Source: JANWHZ01 sp041487535
Lineage (GTDB): Bacteria > Patescibacteriota > Saccharimonadia > Saccharimonadales > UBA4665
Direction: 5' to 3'
Assembly: GCA_041487535.1 (NCBI GenBank)
Contig: JBGPNM010000022.1
Location: 1 to 16,067, forward strand
DNA: 16,067 nucleotides
The notes beneath the pieces are model-generated. The model had not been told where the DNA came from and did no database searches. It was given only the letters and a program-made list of their open reading frames with translations. Positions 1 through 7,850 of the stretch are shown here, in pieces (within the stretch, counting starts at the first letter, position 1; each line of letters starts with the position of its first letter). The position numbers were made by a program, and so were the translations under genes.

Positions 1-558
1 CGCATAATCAAAGCCTTCCGACTTCATAACTTCGGTCTTTACCATTTTGTAACATGTGTGCATATCCGTAATGTTGGTACTGTAGAATCTTCGGAGCAGA
101 AAATTGTACATTTTATTAGCAACATAGTTGGTGCGGGCCATACCTGTTACCTTCCCGCCTTCCATAAGGCGCGACCCGTACACGACCGGTGCGTTACGTT
201 GTTTAGCGGCGTTCAGTAAGTTTGGTATTTCGCGTACGTCGTACTCGAGATCGGCATCTTGCACCACAAAGTACGTGCCCGTGGCGTGCTGGAGTGCCGT
301 TTTAATGCCGGCGCCCTTGCCCCGGTTTTTTGAATGACGGTAGGATTGCAATACGACACCCTCGCGATTAGTGCTGTCCTTTACGTCTTGAATAATTTGC
401 GGGGATTTGTCCGCGGAAGCATCGTCAACGACGATTACTTCATAGCTCTCAATAGGAAGTGAAACGGCCAGGTCTAAGATCTTCCTTAAAGTCCTCTCTT
501 CGTTGTAGACAGGAACTACAATGGTTACGAGAGGCGGGCTCTTTTGTCTCGCTGTCAT
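1..558 (-). CDS. Family 2 glycosyltransferase, polyprenyl-phosphate sugar synthase type (3' end outside window)
   Basis: The first 186 residues are visible; the gene continues past position 1. It has the GT-A fold markers of the DPM1/Und-P-sugar synthase group: VVPVYNEE (residues 14-21), VVDDAS (43-48), a metal-binding QDADLEY (100-106) and YGSRL (127-131), followed by a TDMHTCYK segment (164-171) typical of this subfamily. Such enzymes move a hexose from a nucleotide sugar to undecaprenyl or dolichyl phosphate at the inner face of the membrane. No membrane segment is seen so far; a C-terminal one could lie outside the window. The ATG lies one base after the TGA of the methyltransferase gene, with no clear Shine-Dalgarno site, so translation is probably coupled. 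Family assignment is firm; the sugar is unknown. A dedicated donor-maker for the GT-C-like protein encoded at 4420-6429 is an inference. Confidence 0.85.
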   Translation of the reverse strand, partial: MTARQKSPPLVTIVVPVYNEERTLRKILDLAVSLPIESYEVIVVDDASADKSPQIIQDVKDSTNREGVVLQSYRHSKNRGKGAGIKTALQHATGTYFVVQDADLEYDVREIPNLLNAAKQRNAPVVYGSRLMEGGKVTGMARTNYVANKMYNFLLRRFYSTNITDMHTCYKMVKTEVMKSEGFDYA

Positions 559-559
559 C

Positions 560-1267
560 TCATTTTTTCGCCACCATCACCACGTTTTTGCCAAAGGCGT
601 GCCTGGCAAACGGTTCGATTGTTCTACTGATCGGGAAAGCTATGCGGTCGTAATATCGCACGGCCGTGGGAGAAATTGTGCCGCTGCCGTTACCGGCTAT
701 GCGATAAACAAGCGTAGCAGCAAACCCGGCCGGGTCGCAATAATATAACTTTGTGACAGCCAGTCCGGCCTTCTTTGCGAAGTTGTCCAACCGTTCTTTT
801 CTGTAGCGACGGTAGTGGCCGACCAGATTGTCCATAGCACTCCAGAGCGCCTTGAATGCCGGAACGTAAATAATGATTGAACCGCCTTTTTTGAGCGCTG
901 CCGATAATTCTCTGAACACTGCCTCGTCGTCCTCAATATGCTCCAGGACATTGAATGCAAAGACTAAATCGTAGGACTCAGGTTGAAGGTCTTTGGCGTA
1001 CGAAAAAACTGTTTTGCATCCCTTGTCCTTAAGGATTGCTTGCTGCTTTTTATCAGGTTCCAAACAGTCGGCATCAATTCCGCGTTCCTTCAACATATCC
1101 AGATACGTTCCAGAACCGGCACCGAAGTCTAGGATCTTAGGCCGACGCTTAGTAAACCGGGCTGCTTCTGACTCAACAAAGTTGAGCAGGTAGTTGTTGT
1201 AATTTACAGCTCCCTCCATAGCCTCTAAGTTTGCAGAGCCACTATAGACGAATCGTTTTTTTCCCAC
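560..1267 (-). CDS. Class I SAM-dependent methyltransferase
   Basis: This 235-residue protein has a Rossmann-type SAM site: ILDFGAGSGTY (residues 45-55), an acidic residue ending strand 2 (E70 in CLEPD), and the post-motif NVLEH (106-110) followed by a KKGG turn (126-129). A conserved-looking VGHYRRYRK segment (149-157) follows, as in Methyltransf_11/23-like enzymes found beside glycosyltransferases. It starts with GTG at 1267; GGAG at 1275-1278 sits 7 nt upstream, which supports that start. It is the upstream gene of a pair with the GT2 gene (gap 1 nt). It is soluble and has no signal peptide. The likely substrate is a sugar, lipid-linked sugar or quinone-like small molecule, but nothing in the sequence fixes it. 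The glycosyltransferase neighbour favours glycan or glycolipid methylation (inference). Confidence 0.85.
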   Translation of the reverse strand: MGKKRFVYSGSANLEAMEGAVNYNNYLLNFVESEAARFTKRRPKILDFGAGSGTYLDMLKERGIDADCLEPDKKQQAILKDKGCKTVFSYAKDLQPESYDLVFAFNVLEHIEDDEAVFRELSAALKKGGSIIIYVPAFKALWSAMDNLVGHYRRYRKERLDNFAKKAGLAVTKLYYCDPAGFAATLVYRIAGNGSGTISPTAVRYYDRIAFPISRTIEPFARHAFGKNVVMVAKK

Positions 1268-1651
1268 TTACGTTCTCCGGATTATTCTTAATACTACCTC
1301 GGAATGGTGCAGCACGCTAGTGTACGACATTTATACATGCCGAGATCTTCTACGGACAAAGTCTCTGCATCAACCATGGTAGTTGCTATTACCTAAGTAG
1401 TATATTATGCACAAAGCTAAAAAGCTAAAAACACTCGGGGGCCACTCCTCTTTTTTCAGTACTCATCGTTCCGCCCCTGCTACTTTCAGCAAGCGTTGCC
1501 ACCCCAGAAAACATCCGACTGTTTTGCAACGTCATATGCCGTACCGATAAAATTGAAGACAGCGGCTACCGGCCAGGATCCGGTTCCTCCTAGCCTCGAC
1601 AACTCCGACTTGCGGTGTTATACTTATGCTACTTACGCTAAAATAAAAAGT
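1268..1651. other. Divergent intergenic region of 384 bp
   Basis: No convincing gene lies here. An in-frame TTG at 1496 could lengthen the next protein by 52 residues, but the extension is unlike a coding N-terminus, and a good promoter (1596-1624) sits inside it. On the minus strand a TATACT lies at about 1399-1404 in an AT-rich patch and could drive the methyltransferase gene, but no good -35 goes with it. No tRNA, terminator hairpin or riboswitch was recognised. Confidence 0.5.
1596..1644 (+). promoter_or_regulatory. Promoter region of the surface-protein pair
   Basis: Two sigma70-like readings exist. The first is TCGACA (1596-1601), a 17-nt spacer and TATACT (1619-1624), which would give a leader of about 20 nt without a Shine-Dalgarno site. 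The second is TAAAAT (1639-1644), only 7 nt before the ATG at 1652, which would give a leaderless transcript. The first has the better -35; the second matches the spacing seen at other transcription units in the window. Confidence 0.55.
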
Positions 1652-2239
1652 ATGCCCTATAGAGTGAACAAGCCGAAACTCCGTGCCAGCACCCCTCGAA
1701 GGATGCCTTTGTATATCGTGATTGTACTGATAGGTTTATTGGCGGCGGGGTTAGGCGTTGCACATTTCTCTCGCCTCTTCCACCATCAATCTCCGGTTAC
1801 GTCCGCACGTCCGAGCGGCTCGGAAAACACAAAGGGCGAGCAACCAGCCGGCAGCACTACATCCGGAGCCTCATCGGGTACAACACAATCCGGCGACAAC
1901 AACAAAGACGATAACGGAGGTACTGCGGCAGTAGTTCTGGTAAGCCCGACCGGCGACTTTGTAAGCGCCCACCACGTCAGCTTAGCCACGCCGATCGCGT
2001 CCACCTGCAATACCACACCCGGCGCCGCATGCATTATTACATTCACTTCCGCTTCCGGAGCCGTAACCAAAAGCCTGGCACCCGAAACTGCAGACCGCAA
2101 CGGATCGGTCTACTGGAACAACTGGACACCCAAAAGTATCGGCCTGACGGCCGGTACCTGGCACATCCGTGCGACGGCAAGCCTATCAGGACAAACAAGG
2201 TCCGCTGACGACGCGTTGGATTTGGCGGTTCAGCCATGA
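1652..2239 (+). CDS. Membrane-anchored protein with extracellular Ig-like domain
   Basis: This 195-residue protein has a basic cytoplasmic N-terminus (residues 1-18, five Arg/Lys after residue 6), one membrane helix (about 19-38), a Ser/Thr/Gly/Asn/Asp-rich linker (about 46-91), and a beta-rich outer domain (92-195). That domain has two cysteines (119, 127) that could form a disulfide, and a WNNWTP...GTWHIRATA core like bacterial Ig-like modules. I chose ATG 1652 over the in-frame TTG at 1496 because promoter elements lie between them and the longer form would bury the signal-anchor. The stop overlaps the next gene's start (ATGA, 2236-2239), so the two are co-translated and probably work together at the cell surface. 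I do not recognise a named family; the function is unknown. The other possible start, an internal ATG at residue 18, has GAAGG too close to it to be a good ribosome site. Confidence 0.75.
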   Translation: MPYRVNKPKLRASTPRRMPLYIVIVLIGLLAAGLGVAHFSRLFHHQSPVTSARPSGSENTKGEQPAGSTTSGASSGTTQSGDNNKDDNGGTAAVVLVSPTGDFVSAHHVSLATPIASTCNTTPGAACIITFTSASGAVTKSLAPETADRNGSVYWNNWTPKSIGLTAGTWHIRATASLSGQTRSADDALDLAVQP

Positions 2240-4359
2240 AAACCCGCCTTGGCATACTCGTCCTAGTTTTTGGGCTCGGGCTGAATACCTTATTCTCCGA
2301 CCGCACCGGCGCGGCCACATTCAACCCGAACCGGCTTATGGACGACGTGATCTTTAGCAATGCCGACACTATGAACACCGCTCAGATAGATGGCTGGTTA
2401 AACTCAAACTTCGGCAGCACAAGCTGCATTAGCACCGATCATGGTTTTAGCGCACCCGACCCAACCGGCTATAACCCAACACGGGGCTTTATATACGGCG
2501 GCAACGTCAGCGCGGGTAGAGTTATTTATGATGCTGCGCAAGCGTATGGGCTGAACCCCCAAGTTTTGCTCACCACACTTCAGAAAGAGCAAAGTCTGGT
2601 GTCCGGTACGTCCGGTTGCAGTACCCTTCGCTATGCGGCGGCAACAGGCTATGGCTGCCCAGACGGCGGCACAACCCATACCTATTCGGGGCTTAACCTA
2701 TACAGTATTAACGGCAAAACCGTTACTTCCGTGACGGGTACTTGTGTTAATACCTCGTTAAAGGCAGGATTTTCGCAGCAGGTTATTCGCGCAGCTTGGC
2801 TGCTAAAGTTCGGGCAGCAGCGCTCGGAAGGCAACATTAATTGGGCTGTTATCAAGGGCAACTGGGACAATTCGGATGATCCTCAGAGTTGCTACGGCGG
2901 TCCGATGACCCAAGGGACATGGCAGCGATGCCCGAGCGGCGGGAGCGCCTTTTACGATGGCTACACGACTATCGACAGCACCGCCACGCACATGGATAAC
3001 GGCGCAACCGCAGCCTTGTACTGGTATACCCCTCACTTCTCCGGCAACCAGAACTTCGATACGATTTTTAGTACCTGGTTTGTCAGCGTGTACGCACCCG
3101 CTTATTCCTGGCAATGGCTTGCCCAAGGGCTGTATTCGGATCAGACCAAGACCATCTCACTCGATCCGAGCTCAAACCTTGCCGCCGGTAAGCGTTACTA
3201 CACGACGATATCGCTCATGAAAACCGGCAACCGAAACTGGACCCACGGAAAAGACCGTCTCGCCACTGTAATCGCAAACCACAGCAAAGGGTACGTCAGC
3301 GTAAACGGCAACTTCTACGATTCGTCGTGGGCAAGCAAGGACCGTATTGGTTCGTTCACGCAGGCCAGCGTGGCACCGGGGCAAACGGCAACCTTTGAAT
3401 TCTGGGTAACCACACCCCCTGCACCGGGATTCGTACGCGACAATATAAATCTGGTGGACGATAGCGTTTCATGGTTCCAGAATAACCAGGGCGTGAATGT
3501 GTGGGCCAATACTAAGACAAATTACAGTTGGCGATGGTTAAACCAGGGGCTCTATGCTGATCAAACCAAGAGCCTTTCGCTGGACCCGAACTCAAACCTT
3601 GCCGCCGGTAAGCGTTACTACACGACGTTGACCCTAACAAATACAAGTAACGTACTCTGGCAACAAGGCGCCGTACGGCTTGCCACAGTCAGTCCTGATC
3701 ACAATAAAGGCTACAAAAGCATCGACGGCAACTTCTACGATTCATCGTGGGTAAGCAAGAACCGTATTGGCTCGTTCACGGAGGCCAGCGTGGCGCCAGG
3801 ACAGACGGCAACCTTTGAATTCTGGATCATGGCGCCATCACAGCCTGCGCTGATTAAGGATTATATAAACGTAGTTAATGACAGCATTTCGTGGTTTTAT
3901 AACAATCAGGGTGTGAACGTGTGGGCCAATACTCCCACCAACTACAAATGGCAATGGCTCGGCCAGGGGCTCTATGCCGACCAGACCAAGGCCGTCGCCG
4001 TTAACCCGCAGACGGGGACCGTTACCAATCATCGCTACTACGTCACTCTCACCGTCAGGAATAAGAGTAATGTCACCTGGGCCAAAGGCCCCGTACGTCT
4101 TGCTACAGTTAGCCCTGACCATAGCCATGGATATCTCAGCGTGGATGGCAACTTCTATGACTCGACATGGATAAATAAAAGCCGCATCGGCTCGCTCCAA
4201 GAGGCGAGCGCAGCCCCAGGCCAAACCGGTACGTTTGAGTTTTGGATTACCGCACCAGGTTCGCCTGGATTTGTCCGGGACTACCTTAATCTAGTCAACG
4301 ATGGTGTCTCATGGTTCCAGAACAACCAAGGGGTGAATGTGTGGGCCGCCGTCAATTAG
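2236..4359 (+). CDS. Secreted protein: lysozyme/transglycosylase-like domain plus three NBR1-like repeats
   Basis: This 707-residue protein begins with a signal peptide (hydrophobic core 5-20, probable cleavage near residue 27). Residues 28-285 form a lytic-transglycosylase-like domain, including YGLNPQVLLTTLQKEQSLV (104-122). E118 is the likely catalytic acid, and GYGCPDGG (138-145) follows. Several cysteines (64, 128, 141, 170, 219, 232) suit an exported fold. Residues 290-707 are three repeats of 140 residues with PGQTATFEFW and VSWFQNNQGVNVW signatures, resembling the NBR1 central / Ig-like fold of bacterial surface proteins. The predicted role is peptidoglycan cleavage or binding at the wall, with the repeats as a stalk or adhesin. 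Fold calls come from pattern recognition, not a profile search, and muramidase activity is unproven. Translation is coupled to the preceding gene by an ATGA overlap. There is no LPXTG motif and no C-terminal membrane helix, so release or non-covalent wall attachment is likely. Confidence 0.8.
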   Translation: MKTRLGILVLVFGLGLNTLFSDRTGAATFNPNRLMDDVIFSNADTMNTAQIDGWLNSNFGSTSCISTDHGFSAPDPTGYNPTRGFIYGGNVSAGRVIYDAAQAYGLNPQVLLTTLQKEQSLVSGTSGCSTLRYAAATGYGCPDGGTTHTYSGLNLYSINGKTVTSVTGTCVNTSLKAGFSQQVIRAAWLLKFGQQRSEGNINWAVIKGNWDNSDDPQSCYGGPMTQGTWQRCPSGGSAFYDGYTTIDSTATHMDNGATAALYWYTPHFSGNQNFDTIFSTWFVSVYAPAYSWQWLAQGLYSDQTKTISLDPSSNLAAGKRYYTTISLMKTGNRNWTHGKDRLATVIANHSKGYVSVNGNFYDSSWASKDRIGSFTQASVAPGQTATFEFWVTTPPAPGFVRDNINLVDDSVSWFQNNQGVNVWANTKTNYSWRWLNQGLYADQTKSLSLDPNSNLAAGKRYYTTLTLTNTSNVLWQQGAVRLATVSPDHNKGYKSIDGNFYDSSWVSKNRIGSFTEASVAPGQTATFEFWIMAPSQPALIKDYINVVNDSISWFYNNQGVNVWANTPTNYKWQWLGQGLYADQTKAVAVNPQTGTVTNHRYYVTLTVRNKSNVTWAKGPVRLATVSPDHSHGYLSVDGNFYDSTWINKSRIGSLQEASAAPGQTGTFEFWITAPGSPGFVRDYLNLVNDGVSWFQNNQGVNVWAAVN
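3103..4356 (+). repeat. Three tandem in-gene repeats of 420 bp
   Basis: Units run 3103-3522, 3523-3942 and 3943-4356 (the last is two codons short). All are in register at exactly 420 bp with no indels between unit starts. Units 1 and 2 share uninterrupted identity of 37 bp (3171-3207 equals 3591-3627) and further near-identical stretches around 3307-3400 and 3727-3820. Unit 3 is clearly more diverged in the first of these segments. Each encodes one 140-residue beta-sandwich module starting at the YSWQWL-like strand. Confidence 0.95.
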
Positions 4360-4412
4360 CAGCCGCCCGTTCGCACATCTAACCAAACCCTCACTAATTT
4401 AAGGTGCAGTCG

Positions 4413-4421
4413 TGCTAAAAT
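4413..4421 (+). promoter_or_regulatory. Extended -10 element of the GT-C-like gene
   Basis: TGCTAAAAT (TG at 4413-4414, hexamer TAAAAT 4416-4421) is an extended -10. It overlaps the annotated ATG at 4420 and lies exactly 7 nt before an in-frame GTG at 4429. The expected transcription start therefore falls on the GTG, giving a leaderless mRNA. No convincing -35 is seen. Confidence 0.45.
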
Positions 4422-6429
4422 GAACCGAGTGAACGGTTTAATAACCAAATACGCGCTGCGCTGGTCTGTTTTCGTACTGTTAGGGCTGGCATTATTTCTT
4501 ACGATAGGGCTCCAGATCGTTGCGGTGATGCTATCGATTGCTGCAACGTACTGGCTGCTCAAGCCCGCTCTCTCAAAACATCTCTTTGACAGCGTATTCT
4601 ATCGGATTATCATAACCATTTTTGGATATTTCGTTATATTGCAGAGCGTCATTCTGTCGGTCTGGTTTATCAACCACAATTTTCCGCTCCATCTTGCGGT
4701 GTACGTGACGCTCGGTCTGCTTGGGCTCTCTATCGCTTGGCTTTCTTATCTGCGCAAAGGTAAGAAAGACGGGGCAGAGAGCAGTACCGGATCATATTTT
4801 TCGGGCGCCGACGGGCTGGCTGTCGGCATCACCGTCCTGATAGTGGCCGTGACAATTGTCGGACCAATAAGAAACGCCCGCATTGAGTATCACGGACAGG
4901 TCCCGATCTCGACCGTTATCAACTTTATGGACACGAGCATAGACGACACAAACCATCTGTCGCGCATCAATGACAGGCTTCAACTTGACCGCGGGGTTCT
5001 CTACAAGACAAACTTGACCGGCTATGTTGTGCTGGGAGACTCTATCAGCACCTATCCGCCCGGCTGGCACGCCGCTAATGCGGCTATCATGAGAGCATTC
5101 GATCCCCATGTCGCCGTTGGCGGACAAAGTATTATAGCCTACGTTATATCGAAGACATTTTGGTACTTAATCCTTCTATACCTTTTCGCCCGTTTTATCT
5201 TTATGCTGCATCGGCGCCTCCACGGCACAGGCCAAGGTTACTTGCCATACGTATGGCTGACAGGCACAACAATCTTTTTTGCGTTTTATATGTTGATCGA
5301 ACAGTACCGCGAAGGTTTTTACTCGTTTGTGCCCGAACTGATCTCCCTGCTTATCGCCGGACCGCTGCTGCTGCAGTTGGGCTCTGACAAATTATCCCAG
5401 CCGGACAACAAATTCAGGAGCCTTATGCCCCTGCTCCTGACAACGACAGGCGCGACGCTTACATGGGTGCTGGCGATGCCGGCACTGCTGTTCGCTATAG
5501 TCGTTGCGTCTCTTGCCGGCTCTGACATAAAGCAGCTCTTGTTAAATATCAGAGGTTCTCTGAAGGCGCTGCGGCTTTTTGCCCCCTTAGTTGTGTTTGC
5601 TGTTCTTTCAATACTATGCCAGCTTTTACTACTTAGGGCCGGCAGTTCCCGGTCGTTCAGCGCGGGCGTCAACGATCCGGGCGCGATCAGCATACACAGC
5701 TCCTGGTACTTTGCTTTTATCGTAGCTGGGCTAATCTTGTTTTACCTTGGAGTACAGAAAGAACGAAAGAGCGTACAGGAACTTACCCTCTTGTTGGCAG
5801 GCCTGTTTGGCTTTGCGACATTCATCTACATTTTTCAAATGGCCACCATCAATCACATTGAGTACTACACCTATAAGACCCTGAATACTGGCGTCATCAT
5901 CGGCTTGCCTATGGCCATAATCGGCTGGCTCTGGCTTCTTCGGAATATACAGTCGCGGCAAAGTTATATAACTAAACTGGCGCTCAGCGGCACCTTCCTT
6001 GTCGGGCTGCCCTTGTGTCTTGGCCTGAATCCAGTTAACGCATCAACGCTGGGGTATATTCATGCCAACAAGCGGGCGTTTACCGGCAAGGAACTCACAT
6101 TTATATACAACAGCCTGAACGAACGAGCGGCTATCAACTTTAGGTACCGCGGAGAAGATGTGGTGGCCTTCTATACTCCCGGCATGTATGGCCATAATGT
6201 TATTGGGACCAATCTTCTTAGGTCAATACAGCACATTGACCCCTGTGAAAACCATGTCTTTTCGGCAATATTGGCTGATGACGAGCAGAAAATAATTACT
6301 GATGTCAAGCGGTGCTCTATTCCTCGCCAGCATCTAACGATCATTACGTCACAGCAGGAGGAGCCGCACTTGGCGAGTCTTGTCGCAGCTAGCGGGCTGG
6401 ACTATAGAATCAGCGTCGAAGCGCTCTAG
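4420..6429 (+). CDS. Polytopic membrane protein, probable GT-C fold glycosyltransferase
   Basis: This protein of 669 residues has roughly a dozen hydrophobic helices (first at about 15-47). The first large outer loop holds DTSIDDTNHLSRIND (171-185, acidic pair D175-D176 and H179) followed by YPPGWH (212-217). This layout recalls GT-C enzymes and related families such as DUF6541, in which an Asp-containing loop after the first helices is catalytic and the donor is a polyprenyl-phosphate sugar. Residues from about 538 form a non-membrane C-terminal domain of about 130 residues with two cysteines (in DPCEN and KRCSI). The start is uncertain: ATG 4420 overlaps a -10-like TAAAAT, and GTG 4429 (three codons later) fits a leaderless start better. 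Neighbours are surface-protein genes upstream and GT4 genes downstream. It may glycosylate a surface protein or glycan, or be a polymer-handling membrane protein without transferase activity. Confidence 0.7.
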   Translation: MNRVNGLITKYALRWSVFVLLGLALFLTIGLQIVAVMLSIAATYWLLKPALSKHLFDSVFYRIIITIFGYFVILQSVILSVWFINHNFPLHLAVYVTLGLLGLSIAWLSYLRKGKKDGAESSTGSYFSGADGLAVGITVLIVAVTIVGPIRNARIEYHGQVPISTVINFMDTSIDDTNHLSRINDRLQLDRGVLYKTNLTGYVVLGDSISTYPPGWHAANAAIMRAFDPHVAVGGQSIIAYVISKTFWYLILLYLFARFIFMLHRRLHGTGQGYLPYVWLTGTTIFFAFYMLIEQYREGFYSFVPELISLLIAGPLLLQLGSDKLSQPDNKFRSLMPLLLTTTGATLTWVLAMPALLFAIVVASLAGSDIKQLLLNIRGSLKALRLFAPLVVFAVLSILCQLLLLRAGSSRSFSAGVNDPGAISIHSSWYFAFIVAGLILFYLGVQKERKSVQELTLLLAGLFGFATFIYIFQMATINHIEYYTYKTLNTGVIIGLPMAIIGWLWLLRNIQSRQSYITKLALSGTFLVGLPLCLGLNPVNASTLGYIHANKRAFTGKELTFIYNSLNERAAINFRYRGEDVVAFYTPGMYGHNVIGTNLLRSIQHIDPCENHVFSAILADDEQKIITDVKRCSIPRQHLTIITSQQEEPHLASLVAASGLDYRISVEAL

Positions 6430-6666
6430 GCTTGCTGTCCGCATGCTGCAGACGCTGCTCTTTCCCCGCGTAAAGCTGCGAGCATACAAAATGCGCCGGC
6501 AGCCAACCTCTGGTACTGAAGAGTTTTTATATGCATGTCTGAGCGATCCGGTAACATCGCCGGGATTGGAATGATCATCCAAGCAACCGCCCTATGACCA
6601 ATACGGAAGCAATTCGCCATACTAAAGCTGCTCAGTAACCTTGTCCTTCTCTTATACGTGTGCAAT

Positions 6667-6675
6667 TGCTATACT
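6667..6675 (+). promoter_or_regulatory. Extended -10 promoter of the GT4 gene pair
   Basis: TGCTATACT (TG at 6667-6668, TATACT at 6670-6675) is an extended -10, 8 nt before the ATG at 6684. The transcript should begin within about two bases of the start codon, and no Shine-Dalgarno site is present. The rest of the preceding gap (6430-6666) shows no gene and no clear terminator; only a weak GC hairpin near 6544-6567 without a T-run is seen. Confidence 0.55.
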
Positions 6676-6683
6676 TCTACCCA

Positions 6684-7850
6684 ATGACCAAACGGATTTA
6701 TATAGAAGGCCTCGGACTGGTGGAGGGCTTCTTTACAGGTATCGGCCAGTATATTGCAGGCATCTTGCATGGACTTGACCAGATTATTGACGATGCCAAG
6801 TACGCCGGCGAAGAAGTTCCGGAAATTGTTGTCATCATTCCGAGAGGTACAGTTGCAAAGTTTCTTTCGTTTAACTTTAAACATATTCGGTACAAAACAT
6901 TCCCTTTGTCTTTCCGTATGATGAGCGCGCTGTGGCACAGGGGTAAAATGCCCCCGCTTGACCTGTGGTACGGAAAAGGTGCCTATATATTTCCCCGTTT
7001 TGTCGATATGCCCCTGCTCTTCAGCAAATCTGCACTCGTGATTTACGATCTCTCATACGAGTTGCACCGGCAGTACGCCGACGAAGGCAATGCGGTATTT
7101 TTATCAAAGCATGTTAAGCGGTCGCTTAAAAACACGAGCAAGGTCATCGCCATATCTCAGCATGCTAAGAAGGAGCTCGTTGCTTTCTATGGACTAAAGC
7201 CGGAAAGCGTTGCAGTCGCGACCCCCGCAGCCGACCCAGCAATCTTGTACCGGAGGAGCCCGGCGGAAATAGAACGCGTAAAGCGTGGATATGGGATCGA
7301 CGGTGATTACATCTTGGCGTTATCTAGTTTTGAACCGCGTAAAAACCTTGACGGTCTGGTGGACGCTTATTGTGAGCTTCCAGAGAAATACCGGAAAAAC
7401 GTGCAGCTGCTGCTGGTAGGTGTGAACGGGTGGAAAATAGACAAGCTTTTTGACAAAATCATCGGTAAAGTTCAGCAGGGCAACAAGATTACCCGGCCGT
7501 CGCACTATGTCTCTGATAACGACAAAGCGGCCATTCTCAGCGGCGCCAAAGTGCTTGTCTTCCCTAGCCACTATGAGGGCTTCGGTATGCCGCCCCTCGA
7601 AGCACTGGCGTGCGGAACGCCCGTTATTTGCGCGGATAACTCATCGTTACCCGAAGCGGTCGGAAATATGGCCAGAATGGTTAAGAGCACTGATACGAAC
7701 GCACTGCGGGATGCCATTGCATACTGCCTAGAAAACAACGAGGCGCTGGCCAAGCAGAGTGTCACCGGCGGCCCCTTGCAGGCAGAAAAGTTTTCATGGA
7801 AACAGAGCGCTCAAGTATTCCTGGATGCCGCAAAGGAGATAAGCAAGTGA
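6684..7850 (+). CDS. GT4-type (GT-B fold) glycosyltransferase
   Basis: This 388-residue cytosolic retaining glycosyltransferase has the features of the GT4 family. There is a glycine-rich N-terminal loop GIGQY (19-23). The second Rossmann domain starts at LALSSFEPRKN (211-221), where R219 and K220 are the usual donor-phosphate contacts. The EX7E motif lies in HYEGFGMPPLEALACGTPVI (296-315, E298 and E306), followed by SLPEAVG (321-327). The likely donor is a nucleotide sugar such as GDP-mannose or GDP-rhamnose, but the sequence does not decide. ATG 6684 is preferred to an in-frame upstream start at 6660 because a -10 element (6670-6675) lies between them. Its TGA overlaps the GTG of the next glycosyltransferase, so both are made together, likely for successive steps or a two-enzyme polymerase of one glycan. 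Confidence 0.88.
   Translation: MTKRIYIEGLGLVEGFFTGIGQYIAGILHGLDQIIDDAKYAGEEVPEIVVIIPRGTVAKFLSFNFKHIRYKTFPLSFRMMSALWHRGKMPPLDLWYGKGAYIFPRFVDMPLLFSKSALVIYDLSYELHRQYADEGNAVFLSKHVKRSLKNTSKVIAISQHAKKELVAFYGLKPESVAVATPAADPAILYRRSPAEIERVKRGYGIDGDYILALSSFEPRKNLDGLVDAYCELPEKYRKNVQLLLVGVNGWKIDKLFDKIIGKVQQGNKITRPSHYVSDNDKAAILSGAKVLVFPSHYEGFGMPPLEALACGTPVICADNSSLPEAVGNMARMVKSTDTNALRDAIAYCLENNEALAKQSVTGGPLQAEKFSWKQSAQVFLDAAKEISK

Noticed and set aside
1381..1410. Plus-strand promoter TTGCTA...TATTAT
   Set aside because: The spacer is 14 nt, and no gene begins within 200 nt that lacks a better promoter.
1496..1651. N-terminal extension of the Ig-like membrane protein from a TTG at 1496
   Set aside because: It contains promoter elements, would put 52 extra residues before a basic signal-anchor, and starts with a rare codon without a ribosome site.
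6426..6665. 79-residue minus-strand reading frame in the gap before the GT4 genes
   Set aside because: No ribosome site, no recognisable domain, and no homology-like motif; the gap is best left without a gene.
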